This document shows, one piece after another, positions 10,704-19,249 of a stretch of 64,000 nt of DNA. Each line of letters begins with the position of its first letter. Position 1 is the stretch's first letter. The DNA lies in NCBI GenBank assembly GCA_937873095.1, contig CALMVI010000156.1:1-64000 (forward strand), written 5' to 3'. The notes under the pieces are model-generated. The model was not told the origin of the DNA. It made no database searches and was given only the letters and a program-made list of their open reading frames with translations. The translations under genes and the position numbers were made by a program. Source of the DNA: an uncultured Acetobacteraceae bacterium. GTDB lineage: Bacteria > Pseudomonadota > Alphaproteobacteria > Acetobacterales > Acetobacteraceae.

Positions 10704-12787
10704 TCAGCCAGGCCTACGCCGCGCTGCGTTTCGATCCCGTCCTGCCTGCCTGGCTGCTCGGCCTGCTCGCCGCGCTCTGCCTGATCGCCGTGGCGCTGGG
10801 CCTGTGGCGCCGGGCGCGCGGCAGCCTGTGGCGCGCGGCCGCGTTTGCCGTGCTGCTGGCCTGGCTCGCCGGGCCGACCCTGGTGCGGGAGACGCGGCAG
10901 GGGCTCTCAGACATCGCGCTGCTGGTGCTGGACCGCTCGGCCTCGATGCAGGTCGGCAACCGTGCGGTGCTGGCGCAGCGTGCGGCGCAGGCGGTGCAGG
11001 CGCAGGCGGCGCGGATGCCTGGGCTCGAGTTGCGGACCGTCACTGTGCCGGAATCGGGCCATGACGGCACGCTGCTCTGGGCTGCCGCCTCCCGCGCGCT
11101 GGCCGACATCCCGGCCAACCGGCTGGCCGGCGTGATCGCCGTGACCGACGGCCAGGTGCACGACCTGCCGGCGAGCGCGCCCCCCTCTTCGCTGCAAGCA
11201 CCCCTGCACGCGCTGATCGCGGCCGCTGGCGAGGAGTGGGACCGTCGGGTGCGGGTGATCGAGGCGCCGACCTACGGCATCGTCGGCCACTCGCTCGATC
11301 TGCGCGTGGTGGTGGAGGATCTGGGCCCGCCCGGTGCGTCGCCGCCCGGCCCCGCCCACCTGACGGTGCAGGTGGATGGCGCGCCGCCGACCACCACCGA
11401 CGTGGCGGTGGGCGAGGTGCAGACGGTCCCGGTGCAGATCGCGCGCGCCGGGCAGATGCTGGTCAAGCTTGCGACCGACGCCGTGCCTGGCGAGGCGAGC
11501 CCGATCAACAACCAGACCGTGGTGCAGATCAACGGCGTGCGCGACCGGCTGCGCGTGCTGCTCGTCTCCGGCGAGCCGAACCAGGGCGAGCGCACCTGGC
11601 GGCGGCTGCTGAAGTCCGACCCCGCGGTGGACCTGGTGCACTTCACCATCCTGCGGCCGCCGGAGAAGGACGACACCACCCCGCTGAACGAGCTGGCGCT
11701 GATCGCCTTTCCGACCCGCGAGCTGTTCCAGGACAAGCTGTCCGGCTTCGACCTGATCATCCTCGACAGGTTCACCGACCGCGGCATCCTGCCGCATCTC
11801 TATCTGCGCAACATCGCCGACTACGTGCGCCACGGCGGCGCGCTGCTGCTGACGGTGGGGCCGGAGTTCACCGGCGCGCGCAGCCTGGACGCGACGCCGC
11901 TGGGCGCCGTGCTGCCCGCCCATGCGCCCGCCGAAGGGTCCGCGCGTGAGGGCGGGGGCGTGGTGGACGGCCGTTTCGTGCCGAAGGTGACCGATCTCGG
12001 CAATCGCCACCCGGTGACCGAGGGGCTGGCCGGCCCAGACCCGTGGGGCCCTTGGTACCGCGCAATCGCCGGCGAGGACGTGGACGGCCAGGTGCTGATG
12101 ACCGGGCCGGGCGCGCAGCCGCTGCTGATCCTGAGCCATGTGGAGCGCGGCCGGGCGGCGATGCTGATGAGCGACCAGATCTGGCTGTGGTCGCGCGGGC
12201 ATGACGGCGGCGGCCCGCAGGTCGAGCTGCTGCGGCGGGTGGCGCATTGGCTGATGAAGGAACCCGAGCTGGACGAGGAACGCCTGCAGGCGCGCATCGC
12301 CGACGGGAAGCTGCTGGTGGAACGCCGGTCCGTGGCCGCGGCCAGTGCCGGCGACGTGACGCTGACGCCGCCGGACGGTCCTGCGCGGACGCTGCACCTG
12401 GTGCAGGCGGGCGCGGGGCATGCGGTCGGCCGCGTGGATGCGGCAATTCCCGGGGTGTGGCAGGTGGGCGATGGCACGCACCTGGCGTACGCCGCCGTGG
12501 GACTGGACAATCCGCTGGAATATGCAGACCTGCGCGCGACGGCCGGCCCGATGCGCCGCCTGGTCGATGCCTCGGGCGGCGGTGTCGACTGGCTTGGCGC
12601 CGGCACGCCGGAGTTGCGCCGTGTGGGCGCCGAGGACCCGGCGGCCGGGCGGGGCTGGATCGGGCTGCGGCGGCGCGACGCGAACCTGGTCACAGGGGTG
12701 GCCGATGTCGCGCTGTTGCCGGTCTGGGCGGCGCTGCCGCTTCTGCTTGGGCTGATGCTGGCCGCCTGGCGCCGGGAGGCGCGGTGA
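10700..12787 (+). CDS. Membrane protein with glutamine-amidotransferase-like and VWA-like regions, MoxR operon
   Basis: A 695 aa protein with two N-terminal membrane helices (about residues 12-55) and one at the C-terminus (VALLPVWAALPLLLGLMLAAW). The interior has a VWA-like strand IALLVLDRSASMQVG (about 73-87, DxSxS motif D-R-S-A-S) and a class I glutamine-amidotransferase-like fold (FDLIILDRFTDRGILPHLYL, YVRHGGALLLTVGPEF). The GTG start overlaps the preceding stop (GTGA). It completes the membrane module of the MoxR operon. Its 3' end runs into a short tandem repeat. Confidence 0.85.
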   Translation: MISQAYAALRFDPVLPAWLLGLLAALCLIAVALGLWRRARGSLWRAAAFAVLLAWLAGPTLVRETRQGLSDIALLVLDRSASMQVGNRAVLAQRAAQAVQAQAARMPGLELRTVTVPESGHDGTLLWAAASRALADIPANRLAGVIAVTDGQVHDLPASAPPSSLQAPLHALIAAAGEEWDRRVRVIEAPTYGIVGHSLDLRVVVEDLGPPGASPPGPAHLTVQVDGAPPTTTDVAVGEVQTVPVQIARAGQMLVKLATDAVPGEASPINNQTVVQINGVRDRLRVLLVSGEPNQGERTWRRLLKSDPAVDLVHFTILRPPEKDDTTPLNELALIAFPTRELFQDKLSGFDLIILDRFTDRGILPHLYLRNIADYVRHGGALLLTVGPEFTGARSLDATPLGAVLPAHAPAEGSAREGGGVVDGRFVPKVTDLGNRHPVTEGLAGPDPWGPWYRAIAGEDVDGQVLMTGPGAQPLLILSHVERGRAAMLMSDQIWLWSRGHDGGGPQVELLRRVAHWLMKEPELDEERLQARIADGKLLVERRSVAAASAGDVTLTPPDGPARTLHLVQAGAGHAVGRVDAAIPGVWQVGDGTHLAYAAVGLDNPLEYADLRATAGPMRRLVDASGGGVDWLGAGTPELRRVGAEDPAAGRGWIGLRRRDANLVTGVADVALLPVWAALPLLLGLMLAAWRREAR

Positions 12788-12840
12788 GGATGACTCGCCG
12801 GGAGGCGCGGTGAGGACGACTCGCGGGGAGGCGCGGTGAG
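12768..12840 (+). repeat. Three tandem copies of a ~26-bp unit spanning a stop codon
   Basis: CGCCGGGAGGCGCGGTGAGG appears in the last codons and stop of the 695 aa membrane-protein gene. It is followed by a second near-identical copy and a third, diverged copy ending at about 12840. Each copy repeats the GGAGGCGCGGTGA string, so three in-line stop and ribosome-binding-like motifs are present. It is probably slippage or duplication without function. Confidence 0.7.
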
Positions 12841-12900
12841 AAGCCCTCGGAGTGTCGAAACCGTGTTCTTCGGTCCGGTTTCCTGTGCTATGCGTTAATC

Positions 12901-13506
12901 ATGATCAGAGTCGCACTGTTTCTATGCCTGGTGAGCGTTCCTGCGTTGGCCCAGGTCGGTCCCTCCATGGGAGGGGGCGGCGCGGGCAGCTACGGCGGTT
13001 CGGGCATGACCGGCTCGCGCTCCGGCCTGCCGTCGCGGCACCAGGAGGACGATCAGGACGCCGAGAAGAAGTCCGACAAGCCCGAGGCGCCGCCGGCGTC
13101 GATCCCTGGCGCACAGCCCGATGCCGATGCGGTGGTCGTTCCCTCCGACAAGGTGGCGGCCGAGATGTCGCCCAACGACGCATTGTTCGATGCCATCAAC
13201 CGCGGCGACCTGGCCGCAGCCAAGGACGCGCTGAACCGCGGCGCGCAGCTGGACAGCCATAACGTGCTGGGCCAGACGCCGACGGACGCCGCCATCGACC
13301 TGAGCCGGAACGACATCACGTTCCTGCTGCTGTCGATGCGCGGCAGCGTGCCCACGCACGCTGCGACCGCCGTGGCGCATGGGCCCGCGCCGGCCGGCCA
13401 CGCGAAGGCGACGCTGGCGCATGCGAGCCTGCGGCCTGTCAAGCGGGCGCCGGTGGTGGCCGATCGCGGCACGCCCAACCCGGCGGTGGGGTTCACCGGG
13501 TTCTAG
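12901..13506 (+). CDS. Exported ankyrin-repeat-like protein
   Basis: A 201 aa protein with a signal peptide (MIRVALFLCLVSVPALA, cleavage after ALA). A Gly/Ser-rich segment, then a charged Pro-rich stretch, lead into one to two ankyrin-like repeats (DALFDAINRGDLAAAKDALN, then LDSHNVLGQTPTDAAIDL) at about residues 98-140. The C-terminus is Ala/His/Lys-rich. The partner is unknown. It follows the MoxR operon after 113 bases and may be separately transcribed. A perfect 41-bp palindrome follows the stop directly and could end transcription. Confidence 0.8.
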   Translation: MIRVALFLCLVSVPALAQVGPSMGGGGAGSYGGSGMTGSRSGLPSRHQEDDQDAEKKSDKPEAPPASIPGAQPDADAVVVPSDKVAAEMSPNDALFDAINRGDLAAAKDALNRGAQLDSHNVLGQTPTDAAIDLSRNDITFLLLSMRGSVPTHAATAVAHGPAPAGHAKATLAHASLRPVKRAPVVADRGTPNPAVGFTGF

Positions 13507-13598
13507 ATCTTTACCCGATCAGACGAATCGTCTGATCGGGTAAAGATGCTCGCAACACAACGAGCTAGAGCCTGGCGAGTGAACGGACCATGCTCTAG
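13507..13598. repeat. Dispersed palindromic repeat, copy 1, and possible terminator
   Basis: A perfect 20+1+20-bp palindrome beginning ATCTTTACCCGATCAGACGA (13507-13547) starts one base after a stop codon. It is followed by CTAGAGC...GCTCTAG, an inverted pair at 13565-13571 and 13592-13598. The same arrangement (palindrome, 'GATGCTCGCAA', 'AGCTAGAGCCTG', 'GAGTGAACG', 'CATGCTCTAG') recurs near 53370-53463. It is therefore a dispersed RIME/REP-like element that may double as a terminator here. Confidence 0.8.
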
Positions 13599-13680
13599 GG
13601 ACATGTCCTAGCCGCTGCAGGTGAAAACCGGTTGCTGACGGACGCGTTCGGCTGCCGCCCCTTATGGCGAGGACCGCGCG

Positions 13681-14175
13681 ATGGCCGACAGCACCGACGA
13701 GGACTACATGCGACGCGCGATCGACATCGCGCGTGAGGGCGAGCGCAACCCCGGCGGTTCGCCGATCGGCTGCGTCATCGTGCTGAACGGGCGGATCATC
13801 GGCGAGGGCCACAACATGACCCACGGCCGGCACGACCCGACCGCCCATGGCGAGGTGGTTGCGATGCGGCGTGCGGGCGAGACGCTGCAGAACTGGGAGC
13901 TGCGCGGCGCCACGCTGTACAGCACGCTGCAGCCCTGCGGCATGTGCACCATGGCGAGCATCTGGGCCAAGATCGGCCGCATCGTCTACGGCGCGGGGCG
14001 CGACGACGTCCACGCCATGTATTTCGAGGATAGGCACCTGGACACAGACGACTTCATCAGGGACGCATACCGCAAGGATTTGGTGATCGAGGGCGGGCTG
14101 CTGGCGCGCGAGTGCGCCGAACTCTACTTCAAGCCGGACGAGGACGTTCCCGTGGAGGAACAGGCCAACATCTAG
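13681..14175 (+). CDS. Zinc-dependent nucleoside or cytosine deaminase family protein
   Basis: A 164 aa cytidine/deoxycytidylate-deaminase-fold protein. The zinc site is visible as H56-G57-E58 (TAHGEVVAM) and P85-C86-G87-M88-C89. Most bacterial guanine and tRNA-adenosine deaminases have HAE; HGE is seen in yeast-type cytosine deaminases. The substrate is therefore a free base or nucleoside rather than clearly tRNA adenosine. It is followed after 10 bases by folB, so it may share a transcript with pterin metabolism, and a pterin substrate cannot be excluded. Confidence 0.82.
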   Translation: MADSTDEDYMRRAIDIAREGERNPGGSPIGCVIVLNGRIIGEGHNMTHGRHDPTAHGEVVAMRRAGETLQNWELRGATLYSTLQPCGMCTMASIWAKIGRIVYGAGRDDVHAMYFEDRHLDTDDFIRDAYRKDLVIEGGLLARECAELYFKPDEDVPVEEQANI

Positions 14176-14185
14176 GCGGTCCGTG

Positions 14186-14575
14186 ATGCGAGCGCTTTGG
14201 GACGGTGGCAGCAGCTACATACGGGTCATGCTGCGCGACGTGCACACCGAGGCGCATGTGGGCCTGCATCCGTGGGAACGCCATGCGGAACGGCCGACCC
14301 GGCTGGTCGTGAACGTGGAGATGTTCGCCCATGACGACGGCGCGGAGCCCGACACCCCGGCGTCGATCATCGATTACGACCCGGTGCGCGCTGCGCTGAA
14401 GGGCTGGCCTGGCCGCCCGCATACCGATCTGCTGGAGACGCTGCTGGAGGAACTCGTCGAGCTGTGCTTTGGCAACCCGCGCGTCGAGGCCTGCCGCGTT
14501 TCGATCGTGAAGCCTGACGTCTTCAACGAGGTCGCGGCGGCGGGCGTGGAAGTCTATCGCGTACGCAAGCGGTGA
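14186..14575 (+). CDS. folB: Dihydroneopterin aldolase
   Basis: A 129 aa FolB-fold protein for folate or pterin biosynthesis (7,8-dihydroneopterin to 6-hydroxymethyl-dihydropterin and glycolaldehyde). Family features are HVGLHPWERHAERPTRLVVNVEM near the N-terminus, the SIIDYDPVRAAL segment, and the TDLLETLLEELVELCF helix followed by RVSIVKPDVF. The usual 'I.KP' strand is present as VSIVKP. I use the ATG at 14186; a GTG one codon upstream is the ORF-track start. The 3' end overlaps the next gene by GTGA. Confidence 0.88.
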   Translation: MRALWDGGSSYIRVMLRDVHTEAHVGLHPWERHAERPTRLVVNVEMFAHDDGAEPDTPASIIDYDPVRAALKGWPGRPHTDLLETLLEELVELCFGNPRVEACRVSIVKPDVFNEVAAAGVEVYRVRKR

Positions 14576-15324
14576 GGCGCGTTCTGGTCACCGGCGGCGC
14601 GCGGCGCATCGGTGCGGCGATCAGCCGCGCATTGGCGGCCGATGGCTGGCACGTGATCGTGCATTACCGCAACTCCTCGGCCGACGCCGTGGCTTTGGCC
14701 GAGGAGATCGCCGATGCGGGCGGCCATGGCGGGACCATCGCCGCGGATCTGGCCGACCGGGATGCGGTCGCAACCCTGATTGCCGACTGCACGGCGCGCT
14801 TCGGGGCGTTGAGCGCGCTGATCAACAACGCGTCCAGTTTCAGCTACGACCGGTTCGATACGATGGATGCGGCCGGCTGGGACGCGCATCTTGGGTCCAA
14901 CCTCGAAGCGCCGGTGTTCCTGTCCCAGGCGTTCGCCCGCCAGTGCAACGGGCCTGGCGCGATCATCAACATGCTGGACCACAAGGTTGCCGCACCGAAC
15001 CCGGATTTCTTCAGCTACACGGTCGCCAAGCTCGGCCTGGCGAGTGCTACCACGCTTCTGGCGCAGGCGCTGCGGCAGACAGGCATACGGGTGAATGGTG
15101 TGGCGCCCGGCATCACGCTGCTGAGCGGGCGTCAGAGCGAGGCCGGCTTCAGGCACGCCTGGACGGCGCCGCCCCTGGGGCGCAGCTCGACGCCGGGCGA
15201 ACTCGCCGATGCCTGCCGCTACGTGCTGGCGACGCCATCGTTGAACGGACAGGTGCTGGTGCTTGACGGGGGCGACTCGCTGCTCCGGCGTCGCAGAGAC
15301 ATCGCCTTCGATACGCAGGATTAG
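14572..15324 (+). CDS. PTR1/FolM-like pteridine reductase (SDR family)
   Basis: A 250 aa short-chain dehydrogenase. The N-terminus TGGARRIG plus HYRNSS fits the TGxxxRxG / HYxRS pattern of NADPH-dependent pteridine reductases. The catalytic Ser of ordinary SDRs is replaced by Asp (IINMLD, D136), with Y149 and K153 in SYTVAK. That is the D-Y-K arrangement of Leishmania PTR1 and related FolM-type enzymes. Coupling to folB by a GTGA overlap supports dihydropterin or dihydrofolate reduction. Whether it replaces FolA cannot be told from this window. Confidence 0.8.
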   Translation: MRRVLVTGGARRIGAAISRALAADGWHVIVHYRNSSADAVALAEEIADAGGHGGTIAADLADRDAVATLIADCTARFGALSALINNASSFSYDRFDTMDAAGWDAHLGSNLEAPVFLSQAFARQCNGPGAIINMLDHKVAAPNPDFFSYTVAKLGLASATTLLAQALRQTGIRVNGVAPGITLLSGRQSEAGFRHAWTAPPLGRSSTPGELADACRYVLATPSLNGQVLVLDGGDSLLRRRRDIAFDTQD

Positions 15325-15338
15325 CGGGGTATGCTGAT

Positions 15339-15385
15339 GTGTCAGCCCGACCCGCTCAGCCGTAAGTTTGTCGAGCAGCGCCTGT
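15339..15385 (+). repeat. Dispersed repeat family B, copy 1
   Basis: The sequence TGTCAGCCCGACCCGCTCA, with TTGTCGAGCAGCG about 10 bases later, occurs here in non-coding DNA just after the SDR gene. The same string recurs near 47299-47335 and, in reverse orientation with small changes, near 29543-29585. Three copies within 64 kb mark it as a dispersed intergenic element. Confidence 0.65.
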
Positions 15386-15507
15386 GTGCATCGAAACGGC
15401 GCAAGCTCCGTACACTGGAATTTGAGCGCGCAACTCCTTCGACCGCAGCGGCTTGCACGGTCACGCGCCCGCGGGCGGGCGTGACCACCGACAGTGAGGA
15501 GACGGCG

Positions 15508-15843
15508 ATGCCGCAATTCGACGCGACGATCAAGCACATCAAGGATGGCGTGAAGAGCATGACGGTCAGCGCCGCCGTCAAGAACATCGAAGGCTGGGAG
15601 GCGACGCTGGAGAAGCTGGACGCGCCCGGTGCGAAGACGATCGTGAAGGACCTCGAGAACCTCAAGAAGCACCTGCACGCCAAGGAGCTTGACGGGGAGG
15701 CGATTCGCAAGCTGGTGACCAAGCTCGGCAAGGAGACGGTGAGCCTGGCCGGGAAGTCCGACAGCAAGAACGCCGAAAAGGCCAAGGCGCTGGGCGAGGC
15801 GCTGAGCCATGCCGCCGAGACTGAAGAAGCAGAGGCGAAGTAG
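15508..15843 (+). CDS. Small charged helical protein of unknown function
   Basis: A 111 aa lysine- and glutamate-rich protein starting MPQFDATIKHIKDGVKSMTV. The ATG at 15508 is preferred to the long ORF start because GAGGAG lies 6 bases upstream and the extra 59 residues cover a dispersed repeat. No signal peptide, membrane segment or cysteine is present. It is predicted almost wholly helical, with the tail ALSHAAETEEAEAK acidic. I do not recognise the family; it could be a nucleoid, stress or storage-type protein. Confidence 0.7.
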   Translation: MPQFDATIKHIKDGVKSMTVSAAVKNIEGWEATLEKLDAPGAKTIVKDLENLKKHLHAKELDGEAIRKLVTKLGKETVSLAGKSDSKNAEKAKALGEALSHAAETEEAEAK

Positions 15844-15844
15844 A

Positions 15845-15950
15845 CTAGAACATGGTCGGTTCAGGTGGAATCACCCGAACCGACAAACATACCCGGCCAA
15901 TGCAAGATAAAGCATGGTTGGCTCAACTTGAACCGCACATGCTTTAGCCG
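15845..15950. repeat. Dispersed palindromic repeat with CTAG ends
   Basis: A hairpin GTCGGTTCAGGTG-GAAT-CACCCGAACCGAC (15855-15884, one mismatch) directly after the stop of the small gene. It is bounded by CTAGAACATG on the left and by CATGCTTTAG at about 15939-15948 on the right. The GGAAT loop and CATGCTYTAG end are shared with the elements near 13507, 29495 and 53370. It could serve as a terminator for the small gene. Confidence 0.65.
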
Positions 15951-16010
15951 GCCGGTGGCGAAACCGCCGGCCGCATCCTGGGCGTGTCACGGTGCCGAAC
16001 GCTAACGGAA

Positions 16011-17582
16011 TTACGACGCCGGCAGATACTGCGCCGCAAGCTCGGCGAAAGAAGCGACTTGCTCCGCAGCCCAGGCGCGGTCTCGGTCCAATTCCCGAGC
16101 CATGATATCGGCGACGGCAGCCGACATGGCGACCGAAGCGCGCGCGTTCAGCAGCAGCGCGCGCGTTCGGCGCGACAGCACGTCTTCCAGGCTGCGCGCC
16201 ATCTCGTGCCGAACCGCCCAGACGATTTCCGCGGCGATGATGGGCAGCGCGGGGTGCAACTGGCGGGACAGGTCCGGACGCCCAGACGCCAGGGCGAGGA
16301 TGCCGGCCGCGTCCGTGCCGTAGACGGCGAGCGCGCCCAGATCGTCGGGCTGCGCGTGGTAGCCGTGCACGCGCAGGCCGCGGGTGACGCACGCTGCCTC
16401 CGGCAAGTTGCCAAGCGTGATCGCATGGTCGACGCAGTCTTCTGCCATGTTCCGATAGGTCGTCCACTTCCCGCCGACGATGGTCAGCAGGCCGGAATTG
16501 TCGATCTGGATCGTATGGTCGCGCGACAGGGCCGACGTCTTGCCATGCGTGGAGCCGGACGCTTTGACCAGCGGCCGGATGCCGGCGTAGATGCTCAGGA
16601 TGTCGCGGCGCGTGGGTGGGCGGCTGAGGAAACGTCCTGCGGTGTCCAGGATGAACGCGATTTCCTCCTCGAACGGCCTGGGCTCGTAGCTCGGCGCCTC
16701 GACCGGCGTGTCGGTGGTGCCAACGACGGTGTGGCCGTGCCAGGGGATGGCGAAGAGCACGCGCCCGTCGCTGGTGTGGGGCACCATGATCGCGTGGCCG
16801 CCACGCAGAAACGAATCCTCGAACACGAGGTGGATGCCCTGGCTGGGGCTGATCATGGCGGGCGCGTCGGGCTGTGCCAGCCGCCTTGTCTCGTCGGTGA
16901 AGATGCCCGTCGCATTGACGACGACCCTGGCGGCAAGCTTCAGCCGCTCACCCGTCTCGCGTTCCTCGGCCACGACGCCGGCCACGAACCCGTCGGCGCC
17001 TCGGACCAGTTCGACCGCGGACGCGTAGTTCAGCACGGCGGCGCCGTGATCGGCGGCCGTCGCGACCAGGTGGATGAGCAGGCGCGTGTCGTCGAACTGT
17101 CCGTCGTGATAGGTCACGCCGCCGCGTAAGCCGTCCTGCCTTATGCCAGGCAGGCACGCGAGCGTTTCCTCGCGCGACAGGATGCGCGAACGGCCGAAGC
17201 CGTATTTCCCGGCGAGCAGGTCGTACACCTTCAGGCCGATGCCGTAGAACGGCGCTTCCCACCACGCGTAGTTCGGAACGACAAAGGCGAGGTCATGGAC
17301 GATGTGCGGGGCGTTCTGGCGCAGCAATCCGCGCTCCTTCAACGCTTCCATCACCAGCGATATGTTGCCCTGTTCCAGGTAGCGCACGCCGCCATGCACC
17401 AGCTTGGTGCTGCGGCTGGACGTACCCTTGCCGAAATCCTCGCGTTCCAGCAGCAGAACGTCCAGGCCGCGTGTGGCGGCATCGACGGCTACGCCGGCCC
17501 CGGTGGCGCCGCCGCCGATGACGATGATGTCCCACGGCCGGTCATGGGCGCGGATGCGCGCCAGCATCGCGTCGCGGTTCAT
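16011..17582 (-). CDS. glpD: Aerobic glycerol-3-phosphate dehydrogenase
   Basis: A membrane-associated FAD enzyme that oxidises sn-glycerol-3-phosphate to DHAP and feeds electrons to quinone. The 523 aa protein has the FAD dinucleotide motif IIVIGGGATGAG (19-30), LLEREDFGKGTSSRSTKLVHGG near 50-71, and a C-terminal GlpD domain. The ORF track starts much further upstream, but that part is a shadow of glpK. The true ATG at 17582 overlaps the glpK stop as ATGA. Translational coupling gives a glpK-glpD operon for glycerol use; no glpF or glpR lies in the window. Confidence 0.95.
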   Translation of the reverse strand: MNRDAMLARIRAHDRPWDIIVIGGGATGAGVAVDAATRGLDVLLLEREDFGKGTSSRSTKLVHGGVRYLEQGNISLVMEALKERGLLRQNAPHIVHDLAFVVPNYAWWEAPFYGIGLKVYDLLAGKYGFGRSRILSREETLACLPGIRQDGLRGGVTYHDGQFDDTRLLIHLVATAADHGAAVLNYASAVELVRGADGFVAGVVAEERETGERLKLAARVVVNATGIFTDETRRLAQPDAPAMISPSQGIHLVFEDSFLRGGHAIMVPHTSDGRVLFAIPWHGHTVVGTTDTPVEAPSYEPRPFEEEIAFILDTAGRFLSRPPTRRDILSIYAGIRPLVKASGSTHGKTSALSRDHTIQIDNSGLLTIVGGKWTTYRNMAEDCVDHAITLGNLPEAACVTRGLRVHGYHAQPDDLGALAVYGTDAAGILALASGRPDLSRQLHPALPIIAAEIVWAVRHEMARSLEDVLSRRTRALLLNARASVAMSAAVADIMARELDRDRAWAAEQVASFAELAAQYLPAS

Positions 17583-19072
17583 GGGTTGCCGCCGAACCAG
17601 GATCTCGACCGCCGCACCGCGTCCTGCCAACGGGCCGAGCGCGCCAGTGCGTCGGACCGGTCCATCCGCGGGACGAAGACCTGCCCCGGGCCTCTCAGCC
17701 CGGCAATCTCGTCCATGCCTGCCCAGAAGCCGGATGCGAGGCCGGCCAGGTAGGCCGCGCCCAGCGCCGTCGTTTCCGCGATGGCCGACCGTTCCACCGG
17801 CAGCCCGAGCAGGTCCGCCTGGAACTGCATGAGCATGTCGTTGGAGGCCGCGCCGCCATCGGCCTTGAGCATGGTGAAGGCCTGGTGCGTGTCGGACTCC
17901 ATCGCGCGAACGACGTCGGCCACCTGGAAGGCGATGCTGTCGATTGCCGCGCGCGCGATGTGGCCGATTTCCGTGCTGCGCTGCAACCCGATGATCAACC
18001 CGGCGGCGTGCGGGTCCCAATATGGCGCGCCGAGGCCGGTGAACGCCGGCACGAAGACGAGGTGCGCACTGTCCGCGCCTGACGCGATCTGCTCGATGTC
18101 GGGCGCGCTGGCGAAGAACTGCATCTTGTCGCGCAGCCATTGCACGACTGCGCCGCCCACGAAGACGCTGCCTTCCAGCGCATAGCACAGCGTGCGGTCC
18201 GCCGTGCAGGCGATGGTCGTGATCATCCTGGCCTGCGAGAGCCTGAACTCGGCGCCGATGTTCTGCAGCAGGAAGCACCCGGTTCCGTAGGTGTTCTTCG
18301 CGTCGCCAGGGTTCGTGCAGAGCTGGCCGAACAGGGCGGATTGCTGGTCGCCGGCGATCCCGGCGATCGGGATGCCGGCAAGGTCCGGCGTGGTGGCTTC
18401 CCCGATTTCCCCGCTGGACCACACGACCTCCGGCAGCAGGCTTTCTGGAATGCCGAACACCCTCAGCAGCTCGTCGTCCCACTGGTCGCGGACGACGTCG
18501 TAGAGCATCGTGCGGGAGGCGTTCGTGCGATCGGTGACGTGGCGCCTGCCGCCGGTCAGATGCCAGACGAGCCAGCTGTCGACGGTGCCGAAGGCGAGCT
18601 TGCCGTGTTCGGCGCGGCTGCGGGCGCCCTGCACATGGTCCAGCATCCAGCCGATCTTCGTGGCCGAAAAATACGGGTCGATGAGCAGGCCGGTCTTGCC
18701 GCGCACCATGTCCAGGGCGCCGCTCTGCCGCAGCGTGTCGCAGGCTGCAGCCGTCCTGCGGTCCTGCCAGACGATGGCGTTGTAGATCGGCTCGCCGGTT
18801 TCGCGGTCCCAGACGATGGCGGTTTCGCGCTGGTTGGTGATGCCCAGGGCAGCGATGTCGGACGGCGCAGCGCCGGCCTGCTGCAGGGCATGCGCTGCCA
18901 CGTGGAGCTGCGAGGCCAGGATGTCGGCGGGGTCATGCTCCACCCAGCCGCTGTCGGGGTAGATCTGCGCCACCTCCTGCTGCGCCTGTGCTGCCACCGT
19001 GCCGTCGTGATCGAAGAGGATCGCGCGCGAGCTGGTCGTCCCCTGGTCGAGGGACAGCACGAAGCGTGCCAT
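17579..19072 (-). CDS. glpK: Glycerol kinase
   Basis: Phosphorylates glycerol to glycerol-3-phosphate, which the following glpD gene product oxidises. The 497 aa protein has the FGGY-kinase ATP motif LSLDQGTTSSRAILFD (6-21), the substrate region ITNQRETAIVWDRETGEPIYNAIVWQDRRTA (about 79-109) and GDQQSALFGQ. The C-terminal domain reads LKADGGAASNDMLMQFQADLLGLPVERS. The ATG at 19072 has a strong AAGGAGG upstream, so the extra 280 residues in the ORF track are not coding. Confidence 0.96.
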   Translation of the reverse strand: MARFVLSLDQGTTSSRAILFDHDGTVAAQAQQEVAQIYPDSGWVEHDPADILASQLHVAAHALQQAGAAPSDIAALGITNQRETAIVWDRETGEPIYNAIVWQDRRTAAACDTLRQSGALDMVRGKTGLLIDPYFSATKIGWMLDHVQGARSRAEHGKLAFGTVDSWLVWHLTGGRRHVTDRTNASRTMLYDVVRDQWDDELLRVFGIPESLLPEVVWSSGEIGEATTPDLAGIPIAGIAGDQQSALFGQLCTNPGDAKNTYGTGCFLLQNIGAEFRLSQARMITTIACTADRTLCYALEGSVFVGGAVVQWLRDKMQFFASAPDIEQIASGADSAHLVFVPAFTGLGAPYWDPHAAGLIIGLQRSTEIGHIARAAIDSIAFQVADVVRAMESDTHQAFTMLKADGGAASNDMLMQFQADLLGLPVERSAIAETTALGAAYLAGLASGFWAGMDEIAGLRGPGQVFVPRMDRSDALARSARWQDAVRRSRSWFGGNP

Positions 19073-19249
19073 GGCAGCGGCCTCCTTGCAGGGACCGGAC
19101 CGGGCGCCAGTCCGTGCGGGCGCGTCAATATCATCGAAAGCTCTCGCGCATAAGCTGCGCTCCGGTGCGGCCAAGTCCTGGCGCAGCCTGCCGCCGGAAC
19201 GCGCCGGCGTTTCGCGCGGCACTCTCATCACGGTCTGGCGCGGGTGTGC

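Noticed and set aside
16011-18482. 823 aa reading of glpD
   Set aside because: The first 300 residues are the wrong frame of glpK; glpD starts at 17582.
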